64,000 bases of DNA, taken from NCBI GenBank assembly GCA_040756995.1, contig JBFLYK010000032.1, positions 1 through 64,000 of the forward strand, written 5' to 3'. Of this stretch, positions 44,455-51,816 are shown in pieces. The notes beneath the pieces are model-generated. The model did no database searches. It was not told the DNA's origin and saw only the letters and a program-made list of their open reading frames with translations. The stretch is from BP-133 sp040756995 (GTDB taxonomy: Bacteria > Actinomycetota > Acidimicrobiia > IMCC26256 > BP-133). Position numbers and translations under genes: made by a program. Each line of letters opens with the position of its first letter. Position 1 is the first letter of the stretch.

Positions 44455-45555
44455 GTGCCCACCGAGTCGTCCGTCCTGGAGGCTCTCCAGCCGGTCGAGG
44501 ATCCGGAGCTCAACCGCTCCATCGTCGACCTCCAGATGGTGAAGTCGGTCTCGATCAACGACCGGCTCCTCCGGGTCACGGTGGCGCTCCCGTCGCCGGA
44601 GTACCCCCGCCGCGCCGAGCTGCGTGACCGGGTCTCGGCCGCCCTGACGACCGTCCCCGGCGTGGATTCCGTGGCCATCGACCTGGCGGTGATGAGCGAG
44701 GCGGAGCAGAAGGCGCTCGTCAGCCGGCTCCACCCATCCGGGCCCGGCGGACAGCGGGAGAACCCGTTCCTCGGCGCCCGCACCCGGGTGCTGGCCGTGG
44801 CCTCGGGCAAGGGCGGGGTCGGCAAGTCGTCCGTCACCACCAACCTGACGATCGCCCTGGCCCAGGCCGGTTACTCCGTGGCCGCCGTCGACGCCGACGT
44901 GTGGGGCTTCTCGATGCCCCGGATGCTCGGCATCGACCGTCCGCCGGTGGTGATCGACACGCTGATCGTGCCGCCGTCGGTCCATGGCGTGAAGCTCGTC
45001 TCCATGGGGTTCTTCGCTCGGGAGGACCAGCCGGTGATCTGGCGGGGGCCGATGCTCCACAAGGCGCTCGAGCAGTTCCTGACCGACGTGTGGTGGGGTG
45101 AGCCCCAGTTTCTGGTCGTCGACATGCCACCGGGGACGGGCGACGTCTCCCTGTCGATGGCCCAGTTCCTCCCCCGGGCCGAAGTCGTGGTCGTCACCAC
45201 CCCGCAACCGGCGGCCCAGAAGGTCGCCCAGCGGGCGGCCTACATGGCGCAGAAGGTCAACCTCACCGTCACCGGCGTCATCGAGAACATGTCGTGGTTC
45301 CGGGGCGACGACGGCAAGGCCTACGAGCTCTTCGGCCGCGGCGGTGGCCAGGAGCTGGCCGACGCCCTCGGCGTGCCGCTCCTCGGCCAGGTGCCGCTGG
45401 TGCCCGAGCTGCGGGAGGGCGGCGACGTCGGCCAGCCGATCGTGGTGGCCGATCCCGACAACGAGGCGTCGAAGGCCTTCGCCGAGATCGCCCGCCGCCT
45501 CTACGAGGACCTCGCCCCCAAGCGCGTCTACCGCAAAGAGCTGCGGATCGTCTGA
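44455..45555 (+). CDS. mrp: Mrp/ApbC/NBP35 family Fe-S carrier ATPase
   Basis: A 366-residue P-loop ATPase that binds and hands on Fe-S clusters. Residues 1-95 are a MIP18/DUF59-like domain (VLEALQPVEDPELNRSIVDL, LPSPEYPRRAELRDRVSAAL). The ATPase follows with deviant Walker A ASGKGGVGKSS (about 115-125), DADVWGFSMPRMLGI, VIWRGPMLHKALEQF and VVDMPPGTGDVSLS. The CxxC motif common in this family is absent (GVIENMSWF), as in some actinobacterial members. GTG 44455 follows GGGGAGGCG. Divergent from the SufR-like operon, it is probably under the same control. Confidence 0.92.
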   Translation: MPTESSVLEALQPVEDPELNRSIVDLQMVKSVSINDRLLRVTVALPSPEYPRRAELRDRVSAALTTVPGVDSVAIDLAVMSEAEQKALVSRLHPSGPGGQRENPFLGARTRVLAVASGKGGVGKSSVTTNLTIALAQAGYSVAAVDADVWGFSMPRMLGIDRPPVVIDTLIVPPSVHGVKLVSMGFFAREDQPVIWRGPMLHKALEQFLTDVWWGEPQFLVVDMPPGTGDVSLSMAQFLPRAEVVVVTTPQPAAQKVAQRAAYMAQKVNLTVTGVIENMSWFRGDDGKAYELFGRGGGQELADALGVPLLGQVPLVPELREGGDVGQPIVVADPDNEASKAFAEIARRLYEDLAPKRVYRKELRIV

Positions 45556-45564
45556 CGGCGCCGG

Positions 45565-45737
45565 GCCTCAGGAGACCGCTGACCGATCGGGCCGCACGTC
45601 TCGCCGGCCAGATTCGCCGCTCGCGGCGTCCTCGTCCTCGCCCATAGGGCTCTGCTATTGCTTCGTCCTGCGTCCTTGCGAGCGACGAATCTGACTCGCC
45701 GATCCGCACGACCGGATCGCCCAGCGGTCTCCTAGGC
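45565..45737 (-). repeat. Structured repeat element, copy A, with outer inverted repeat
   Basis: A 16-bp stem, 45609-45624 with 45678-45693, encloses 53 nt including an ATAG/CTAT hairpin (45644-45658). Outside it AGGAGACCGCTG at 45570-45581 is matched perfectly in inverse at 45722-45733, and the arms in between also align, so the whole 173 bp can fold on itself. The minus strand matches the plus strand of the copy at 23394-23497. It fills the space between mrp and the Lgt gene and ends at the Lgt TTG start. Confidence 0.7.
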
Positions 45738-46682
45738 TTGGAACTCGTGCTGGCCGACCTCGCCCTGGCGTATCTGCGTTACGACCCGATCGTCCGGATC
45801 CACATCGGACCACTGTCGATCTCGCCCCACGGGGTCGGCATCGCGGTCGGGTTCCTCCTCGGCGCCTACGTGTTCCTGGGCTGGTGTCGGAAGGCCGGGC
45901 TGACCGACGACCAGGTGTACTCGCTGGTCAACCGGGCGGCCATCGGGTCGATCATCGGGGCCCGGGTCGCCTACGTGATCAACCACCCCGGCGACTTCAA
46001 CAACCCCCTGGAGATCTTCGCCGTCTGGAAGGGTGGCATCTCGCTGCTGGGCGGGATCGCCGGCGCCATCCTGGCCGGCGTCCCCAAGATGCGGTCCGAG
46101 GGCCTGTCGTTCTGGAAGGTCATGGACCTGGCCGTTCCCTGCGTGGCGATGGGCATCATCGTCGGCCGGATCGGCGACCTCGTCATCGCCGACCATCTCG
46201 GCAAGCCGACCGACTTCTTCCTCGGTTACGTCTGCCCGTCGGAGGCGACCGGCTCGCCGTGCCTGGCGCCGATCGGCCAGGCCGTCCACCAGCCGGCGCT
46301 CTACGACCTCATCTCCGCCACCCTGCTGCTGATCGTGCTGCTCCGCTTGCGGCGAACGCCCCGCTATGACGGGTTCCTCACCCTCACCTTCGGTGCCTGG
46401 TACGGCACCGGCCGGTTCATCGAGGACTTCTTCCGCATCGACGAGACCCACGGCACCGGCCTGACCGGGAGCCAGTGGACGGCGGTCACGGTGCTCACCC
46501 TGTGCCTCTTCTGCCTAGTCGTCCTCAAGGACACGCCGTGGCGGAGCGGGAGGGGCGAGTTCGCCTCGATTCCGGCCCGTCACCGCTCGGCCGAAGAGAC
46601 GGCCGAAGAGCCGCCGGTCGACCGGGAACCCGAAGAGCAGCCCGTCCCCCACACTGACCAGCCGAAGGACGACGCCGAGTAG
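45738..46682 (+). CDS. lgt: Prolipoprotein diacylglyceryl transferase-like protein
   Basis: A 314-residue, seven-helix membrane protein of the Lgt family, which transfers diacylglycerol from phosphatidylglycerol to the lipobox Cys of prolipoproteins. It has ISPHGVGIAVGFLLGAYVF, GGISLLGGIAGAIL and GTGRFIEDFFRID. The signature normally reading GRxGNFxNxELxG is GRIGDLVIADHLG, so Asn and Glu of the active region are both Asp. This may mark a divergent paralogue. An acidic Pro-rich tail follows the last helix. TTG 45738 abuts the hairpin element; GTG 45747 is an equally possible start. Confidence 0.85.
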   Translation: MELVLADLALAYLRYDPIVRIHIGPLSISPHGVGIAVGFLLGAYVFLGWCRKAGLTDDQVYSLVNRAAIGSIIGARVAYVINHPGDFNNPLEIFAVWKGGISLLGGIAGAILAGVPKMRSEGLSFWKVMDLAVPCVAMGIIVGRIGDLVIADHLGKPTDFFLGYVCPSEATGSPCLAPIGQAVHQPALYDLISATLLLIVLLRLRRTPRYDGFLTLTFGAWYGTGRFIEDFFRIDETHGTGLTGSQWTAVTVLTLCLFCLVVLKDTPWRSGRGEFASIPARHRSAEETAEEPPVDREPEEQPVPHTDQPKDDAE

Positions 46683-46722
46683 AGTGCGGCCCGCATCAGC
46701 GGCCGGCACGGAGAGGGCAGTC

Positions 46723-46953
46723 ATGGAAGTGAGAATCGGCGTGGTCTACTCGGCCAAGGAGCTCTCGGTGGAGCTCGACGGCAAGGCCGACGAGGTCGTC
46801 GGCACGATCGAGGACGCGCTGAAAGGCGGCGCCCCCGTGGTCTGGCTGACCGACAAGAAGGGCCGCCGGGTGGGAGTCCCGACCGACAAGGTGGCCTACA
46901 TCGAGGTCGCCGAGGAAGACACGGCGAAGCGCGTCGGGTTCGGACCCGGCTAG
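46723..46953 (+). CDS. DUF3107 family protein
   Basis: A 76-residue soluble protein of the small actinobacterial DUF3107 family: VRIGVVYSAKELSVELDG, VVWLTDKKGRRVGVPTDKVA and YIEVAEEDTAKRVGFG. Function is unknown. GAGAGGGCAG lies before ATG 46723. Its TAG stop overlaps the G of a GGAGG ribosome binding site for the ArsA-like gene that follows in the same reading frame, so the two are tightly coupled. Confidence 0.9.
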   Translation: MEVRIGVVYSAKELSVELDGKADEVVGTIEDALKGGAPVVWLTDKKGRRVGVPTDKVAYIEVAEEDTAKRVGFGPG

Positions 46954-46965
46954 GAGGCCGCCATC
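46953..46965 (+). promoter_or_regulatory. Ribosome binding site defining an ATC start
   Basis: GGAGG at 46953-46957 is followed after 5 nt by ATC at 46963-46965. No ATG, GTG or TTG occurs in this frame before 47056, which lies beyond the conserved P-loop. The site therefore points to ATC as the start codon. Confidence 0.6.
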
Positions 46966-47934
46966 GCCGGCCCGTCGACGCCCGACCTGCTCGGCCGCCG
47001 GCTGCTGTTCTTCACCGGCAAGGGTGGGGTTGGCAAGAGCACCGTCTCGGCGGCCATGGCGCTCCTGGCCGCCGAGCAGGGCCAGCGGGTGCTGCTGGTG
47101 TCGGCCGACGGACGGGGCGACATCGCCGCTTTCTTCGAGAAGCGCCCGGTTGGCTTCCGGCCCGAGCTCGTCTTTCCGGGCCTGTCGGCCATGGCCATGG
47201 ACACGGAGGCGTCCCTCCAGGAGTACCTCCGGCTGAACCTGCGCCTGCCCTTCCCGGGCCGCGTCGGGCCGCTGGCCAAGGTGTTCGACTTCGTCGCCAC
47301 CGCCGCCCCCGGAGTGAAGGAGATCCTCACCGTCGGGAAGATCTGCTGGGAGGTCCGGGAGGCCCTCGAAGGCCGGGCCCGGTGGGACCTCGTCGTCGTC
47401 GACGCCGCCGCCACCGGTCACGTCGTCGCCCAGCTCGGCGCGCCGCAGGCCATCGAGGAACTCGTCACGGTCGGGCCCATCAAGTCGCAGACCGGGTGGA
47501 TGGGGGAGCTGCTGTCCGACCCGGCGGTCACGGCCCTCAACGTGGTGACCACGCCGGAGGAGATGCCGGTCCACGAGACCATCGAGCTGGTCGCCCGGGT
47601 CCGGGAGACGCTGCCCGTCCCCCTCGGAGCGGTGGTGGTCAACCGGGTGCTGCCGGAGCTGTTCACCCACACCGACGAGCTGGCCTTCGAGGCGCTGCGC
47701 CAGCCGGCGGCGGTGGCCGCCCTGGAAGGCGCGGTGGGCCCGGGCGTGGGCGACGTCCTGACCGCCGCCGATCTGGCCGTGACCCTGCGCCGGACCCGGG
47801 CCGCCCACCTCGCCCGCCTCCGGCAGTCCGTCGAGCTGTCCACGCTCTACCTGCCCGAGCTGTTCATCCGGGCCCAGGGCATGCGGGTCACCCGCATGGT
47901 CTCCGACGCCCTCGGGGAGGAGCTGGGGCTGTGA
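46963..47934 (+). CDS. ArsA-like P-loop ATPase (Rv3679-like), non-canonical ATC start
   Basis: A 323-residue cytoplasmic ATPase of the ArsA/GET3 family. The deviant Walker A FTGKGGVGKST (about residues 17-27) is followed by VLLVSADGRGDIAAFF, LVVVDAAATGHVVAQL and PLGAVVVNRVLPELF. The pairing with a second ArsA-like gene matches mycobacterial Rv3679-Rv3680. The first in-frame ATG (47056) would cut off the P-loop, and no GTG or TTG lies upstream, so the start is taken as ATC 46963, 5 nt after GGAGG; CTG 46996 is a weaker option. Substrate is unknown; an anion pump is not supported since no ArsB is present. Confidence 0.85.
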   Translation: MAGPSTPDLLGRRLLFFTGKGGVGKSTVSAAMALLAAEQGQRVLLVSADGRGDIAAFFEKRPVGFRPELVFPGLSAMAMDTEASLQEYLRLNLRLPFPGRVGPLAKVFDFVATAAPGVKEILTVGKICWEVREALEGRARWDLVVVDAAATGHVVAQLGAPQAIEELVTVGPIKSQTGWMGELLSDPAVTALNVVTTPEEMPVHETIELVARVRETLPVPLGAVVVNRVLPELFTHTDELAFEALRQPAAVAALEGAVGPGVGDVLTAADLAVTLRRTRAAHLARLRQSVELSTLYLPELFIRAQGMRVTRMVSDALGEELGL

Positions 47935-49124
47935 GCGCGGCTGCGACCCGCCCCCGCAACGGGCTCGACCGCCTGCTGGCGGCCAAATCGATCGCCATCT
48001 TCTGCGGCCCGGGCGGAGTGGGGAAGACCTCGGTGGCCGCCGCCTCGGCCGCCGTGGCGGCCGCCCGGCTCGGCGGCAAGGTTCTCGTCGTCACCGTCGA
48101 CCCCGCCCGCCGCCTGGCCGACGCGCTGGGCCTCTCGGCGCTCGGCAACCTCGAGCGGCCCGTCCCCGCCGAACGTCTGAAGGCCGCCGGCCTCGAACTG
48201 CGGGACGGGCTGTGGGCGGCGATGCTCGACACCAAGCAGAGCTGGGACGACCTCGTCCTGCGCCACGCCCGCGACGAGGAGACGGCCTACCGGATCCTCG
48301 AGAACCGGCTGTACCACAACATCACCGCCCGGTTCGTCCAGAGCCACGACTACATCGCCATGGAGCGGCTCCACGAGATCCACGCCGAGGGCGGCTACGA
48401 CCTGATCGTCGTCGACACCCCACCGACCCGCAATGCCCTCGACTTCCTCGAGGCTCCGGAGCGGATGGCCGACTTCTTCGGCTCGCGGCTCCTGCGGTGG
48501 CTGACGATGCCCTACCGCGTCGGCGGCAAGCGCGGCGCCCGGATGGTCAATCTGGCTTCCCGGCCCTTCTACCAGGTGGCCGACCGGATCCTGGGCGGCC
48601 AGTTCCTGGAGGACATCGGCGAGTTCTTCCTCAACTTCCAGACGATGTACGACGGGTTCGTGGCCCGGGCCCGGTCGGTCGAGGCGCTGCTCCACGACCG
48701 GCGCACCACGTTCGTGGTCGTCTCCACGCTGGAGGCGGCGCCGTTGCGGGAAGCGGAGTTCTTCATCTCCGAGCTGTCGGCCCGCAAGCTGCATCTCGGC
48801 GCCGTCGTCCTCAACAAGACGCTCCCCGACTACCTCCTGGGCGAGGCCGGCGACGGCGCCGCCCGGGCGCTGGTGGCCGATCCCGGTCCGGCGGCCGAGG
48901 CCGCGGCCGGCGCCGATCGCGATCTCGATGCGGCCCGGGCCGGGCGCGTCCTGAGCACGATCGGCGAGTCGTTCCTCAACTTCGAGGTGGCCGCCAAACG
49001 GGAGGCGGAGCTGCGGGCCGAACTCGGCCGCCTCTCAGCTCCGGTGCTGCGGGTCCCCGCCTTCGAGGAGGACATCCACGACCTGCGCGGGCTGGCCCGC
49101 CTTGGGGAGTGCCTCTTCAGCTAG
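47931..49124 (+). CDS. ArsA-like P-loop ATPase, second of the pair (Rv3680-like)
   Basis: A 397-residue ATPase with Walker A IFCGPGGVGKTSVAAAS (about residues 22-38), switch region VVTVDPARRLADALGL, Walker B-like LIVVDTPPTRNALDFLEAP and a mid-section RLYHNITARFVQSHDYIAME typical of this group, then AVVLNKTLPDYLLGE. Starts at GTG 47931, overlapping the stop of the first ATPase, with GGGGAGGAGC upstream. The two probably form a heterodimer or act on the same partner; in M. tuberculosis the homologous pair affects cell-envelope/metabolite handling. Confidence 0.9.
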   Translation: MSAAATRPRNGLDRLLAAKSIAIFCGPGGVGKTSVAAASAAVAAARLGGKVLVVTVDPARRLADALGLSALGNLERPVPAERLKAAGLELRDGLWAAMLDTKQSWDDLVLRHARDEETAYRILENRLYHNITARFVQSHDYIAMERLHEIHAEGGYDLIVVDTPPTRNALDFLEAPERMADFFGSRLLRWLTMPYRVGGKRGARMVNLASRPFYQVADRILGGQFLEDIGEFFLNFQTMYDGFVARARSVEALLHDRRTTFVVVSTLEAAPLREAEFFISELSARKLHLGAVVLNKTLPDYLLGEAGDGAARALVADPGPAAEAAAGADRDLDAARAGRVLSTIGESFLNFEVAAKREAELRAELGRLSAPVLRVPAFEEDIHDLRGLARLGECLFS

Positions 49125-49139
49125 CGCGACAATGAAGTC

Positions 49140-49775
49140 ATGGCCGGTGGCACCGTGTTCTGGGACGTCGACACCCAGGTCGACTTCATGCTGCCCTCGG
49201 GGTCGCTGGCGGTGCCGGGGGCGGAGGCACTGCGGCCCAACCTCGGCCGGCTGACCGACGCGGCGCGGGCGGCTCGGGTCACGATCGTCCACACCGCCGA
49301 CGATCACGACCCGCACGATCCCGAAATCGCCGCCGACCCCGACTTCGTCGAGACGTTCCCCGCCCACTGCCTCAGGGGCACTGCCGGGGCGGAGCGGCTG
49401 CCGGAGACGGCGCCCGCCCCCGGCGCGATCGACATCCCGCCCGACGGAGCCGGCGTCGACCTCGCCGCCGCCGCCTCGGCCTCCGAGGTCGTGCTGCGCA
49501 AGAACCGCTTCGACGCCTTCTCCAATCCGGCCGCCGCCCCGCTGCTGCGGACGCTGGCCCCGGAGCGGGTCGTCGTCTACGGCGTGGCCCTCGAGGTCTG
49601 CGACCGCTACGCCGTGGAAGGCATGCTGGCCCTCGACCCCGACTTCGAGATCGTCCTGGTGGAGGACGCCGTCGCCGCCCTCGACCCCGTCAAAGGTGCG
49701 GCCCTCATCGAGGAATGGTGCCAGCGCGGCGTCCGTATCGCCTCGACCGACGAGGTCCTCCGGGAGATCGCGTGA
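49140..49775 (+). CDS. Isochorismatase/nicotinamidase-family cysteine hydrolase
   Basis: A 211-residue alpha/beta hydrolase of the isochorismatase-like family. The catalytic triad is visible: Asp in VFWDVDTQVDFM, Lys in LRKNRFDAFSN, and Cys in VYGVALEVCDRYAVEGM. The spacing fits nicotinamidase-like amidases that act on small amides. It follows the second ArsA-like gene by 15 bp and overlaps thiI by 4 nt, so it belongs to the same transcript. The substrate cannot be told from sequence. Confidence 0.87.
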   Translation: MAGGTVFWDVDTQVDFMLPSGSLAVPGAEALRPNLGRLTDAARAARVTIVHTADDHDPHDPEIAADPDFVETFPAHCLRGTAGAERLPETAPAPGAIDIPPDGAGVDLAAAASASEVVLRKNRFDAFSNPAAAPLLRTLAPERVVVYGVALEVCDRYAVEGMLALDPDFEIVLVEDAVAALDPVKGAALIEEWCQRGVRIASTDEVLREIA

Positions 49776-50929
49776 ACCCCGATCTCCTCCTCGCCCACTA
49801 CCACGAGATCGGGCTCAAAGGGCGCAACCGCCCCCGCTTCGAACGGGCCCTGCGGGACAACCTCAAGCGGGCGCTGGGCGACTCCGCGGCCCGGGTCCGG
49901 CTCGTCAGCGGGCGGGTTGAGATCACCGAACCGAAGCCCGACGCCATCGAGCGGGTGGCCCGGGTCTTCGGCGTGGCCAACGTCGCGCCGGTGCTGGTGG
50001 CCCGGGCCGACCTCGACTCGATCGTCGCCACCGCGGTCGACGTCGCCCGCGACGCCGACACCCTCACACCGTTCGAGACCTTCGAGGTCCGGGCCCGGCG
50101 GGCCCGCACTCCGTTCGCCCTTTCCAGCCAGGTGGTCAACGAGACCGTCGGCGACGCCATCCGCCTGGGGCTGTCGAAGCGGGTCGACCTGAGCCATCCC
50201 GACGTGTCGGTGCGGATCGAGATCGTCCACGACAAGGCCTACGTGTCGGCGGCCAAGATCCCCGGGCCCGGTGGGCTCCCCGTGGGGACGGCCGGCCCGG
50301 TGGTCGCGCTGCTGTCGGCCGGCATCGACTCGCCGGTGGCGGCCTGGCGGATGATGCGCCGGGGGGCGGACCCGATCGCCGTTCATTTCCACGGGCAGCC
50401 GTTCACGGATCGGTCGTCGGAGCAGAAGGTCACGCAGCTGATCGGGGTGCTGGCCCGGTGGGGCTACCGGCGGCCATGGTGGTCGGTGCCGATGGGCGAA
50501 GCCCAGCGGGAGATCACGCTCTCCGCGCCGTCGTCGTTGCGGGTCCTGCTCTACCGCCGGCTGATGGTCCGCGTCGCCGAAGGCCTCGCCGCCCGCCACG
50601 GCGCCCTGGCCGTGGTGACCGGCGAGAGCCTCGGCCAGGTCGCCTCCCAGACCCTGGAGAACATGGCCGCCGTGGGATCGGTGGCCACGTTGCCGCTGCT
50701 GCGCCCGCTGGTCGGCACCGACAAGGTCGAGATCATCGACGAAGCCCGGCGCGTCGGTACCTACGACGTGTCGGCCGAAGCCCATCAGGACTGCTGCACC
50801 CTGTTCGAACCCCGGGACCCCGCCACCCACGCCAGCGCCGCCGAACTCGACGACGCCGAAGCGGGCTACGACATCGCGGCATTGGTCGCCGACTGTTTAC
50901 AGCAGGCCGAAGAAAGGTCGGCGCCGTAA
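49772..50929 (+). CDS. thiI: tRNA 4-thiouridine synthase ThiI
   Basis: A 385-residue cytoplasmic enzyme that makes 4-thiouridine at tRNA position 8 and supplies sulfur for thiamine. It has the ferredoxin-like/THUMP N-terminal half (HYHEIGLKGRNRPRFERAL, LSKRVDLSHPDVSVRIEI) and the PP-loop LLSAGIDSPVAAWRMMRRG, then VVTGESLGQVASQTLENM. It has no C-terminal rhodanese domain, as in many actinobacteria and Bacillus, so another protein such as the cysteine desulfurase at 42458-43609 must deliver sulfur directly. GTG 49772 overlaps the previous stop. Confidence 0.93.
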   Translation: MNPDLLLAHYHEIGLKGRNRPRFERALRDNLKRALGDSAARVRLVSGRVEITEPKPDAIERVARVFGVANVAPVLVARADLDSIVATAVDVARDADTLTPFETFEVRARRARTPFALSSQVVNETVGDAIRLGLSKRVDLSHPDVSVRIEIVHDKAYVSAAKIPGPGGLPVGTAGPVVALLSAGIDSPVAAWRMMRRGADPIAVHFHGQPFTDRSSEQKVTQLIGVLARWGYRRPWWSVPMGEAQREITLSAPSSLRVLLYRRLMVRVAEGLAARHGALAVVTGESLGQVASQTLENMAAVGSVATLPLLRPLVGTDKVEIIDEARRVGTYDVSAEAHQDCCTLFEPRDPATHASAAELDDAEAGYDIAALVADCLQQAEERSAP

Positions 50930-50940
50930 TCTCTTAATCA

Positions 50941-51810
50941 GTGCTGGATTACCACCTCCACCTGCTCCGCCACGGCGATGACGGGCCCTATCGGGTCGAA
51001 GCGGTGCGCGCCTACGCCGAGGCGGCCGCCGCCCGGGGTGTCGAGGAGATCTGCATCACTGAGCACCTCTTCCGCTTCCGGCAGGCCGACCGGCTCCTCG
51101 GCGGCTGGTGGGACGCCGACCCCGACGGGCGGCTCCGGGAGCAGACCGCCGCCTACTGGGCGCAGCACGCCACCGGCGACCTCGAGGAGTACGTCGCCGC
51201 GGTCCTCGGCGCGGCCGGGGATTCACCCATCCCCGTCCGGCTGGGCCTCGAGGTCGACTATTACCCGGGCCGGATGGGGGAAGTGGCCGAACTGTTGGAT
51301 GGCTGGCCGTTCGACCTGTTGCTGGGATCGGTGCACTGGATCGGTGCCTGGGGCTTCGATCAGATGGGTGACCCGGTCGTCGACGAGCAATGGGCGAGCC
51401 GCGAGGTCGAGGCGGTGTGGGACGCCTACGTCGCCGCCATCGAGGAACTCGCCGCCACCCGCTCCACCGACGTCCTCGCCCACCCGGACCTGGCCAAGGT
51501 GGCCGGCATCGTGCCGTCCGGCGAGCTCGACCAGTGGTGGGACCGCCTGGCCAAGGCGGCGGCGGAGAACGGCGTCGCCGCCGAGGTCTCCAGCGCCGGG
51601 TGGCGCAAGCCCGCCGCCGAGGCCTATCCCGCTCCGGGGCTCCTCGCCCGGTTCAAGGCCGCCGGCGTTCCGCTCACCACCGCCTCCGACGCCCACGAGC
51701 TCGCCCTCGTGGCCGATGGCACCGACCGCCTCCGCACGCTGCTGGGCAACGCCGGCTGCACCGAACTGTGTGGCTTCGAACGGCGCCGCCCGTCCCCACG
51801 GAGCGTCTGA
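50941..51810 (+). CDS. PHP-domain phosphatase (histidinol-phosphatase-like)
   Basis: A 289-residue PHP-superfamily phosphoesterase. Metal-binding signatures are DYHLHLLRHGDDG at the N-terminus, ICITEHLFRF, LGLEVDYYPGR, LLGSVHWIG, VLAHPDLAKV and TASDAHEL. The closest group is HisK-type histidinol-phosphatases, but no his genes are nearby, so another phosphate ester is possible. It starts at GTG 50941, 11 bp after thiI, with no strong ribosome binding site, and is followed after 6 bp by the histidine kinase. Confidence 0.88.
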   Translation: MLDYHLHLLRHGDDGPYRVEAVRAYAEAAAARGVEEICITEHLFRFRQADRLLGGWWDADPDGRLREQTAAYWAQHATGDLEEYVAAVLGAAGDSPIPVRLGLEVDYYPGRMGEVAELLDGWPFDLLLGSVHWIGAWGFDQMGDPVVDEQWASREVEAVWDAYVAAIEELAATRSTDVLAHPDLAKVAGIVPSGELDQWWDRLAKAAAENGVAAEVSSAGWRKPAAEAYPAPGLLARFKAAGVPLTTASDAHELALVADGTDRLRTLLGNAGCTELCGFERRRPSPRSV

Positions 51811-51816
51811 CCCGCC

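Noticed and set aside
46723..47934. Read-through of the TAG between DUF3107 and the ArsA-like gene, giving one fused protein
   Set aside because: The frames are the same, but a perfect GGAGG with ideal spacing to ATC favours separate initiation, and DUF3107 ends at its usual length.
46963..49124. Arsenic or anion efflux operon
   Set aside because: The two ATPases resemble ArsA, but no arsB, arsD or ars regulator is present and the context is unrelated.
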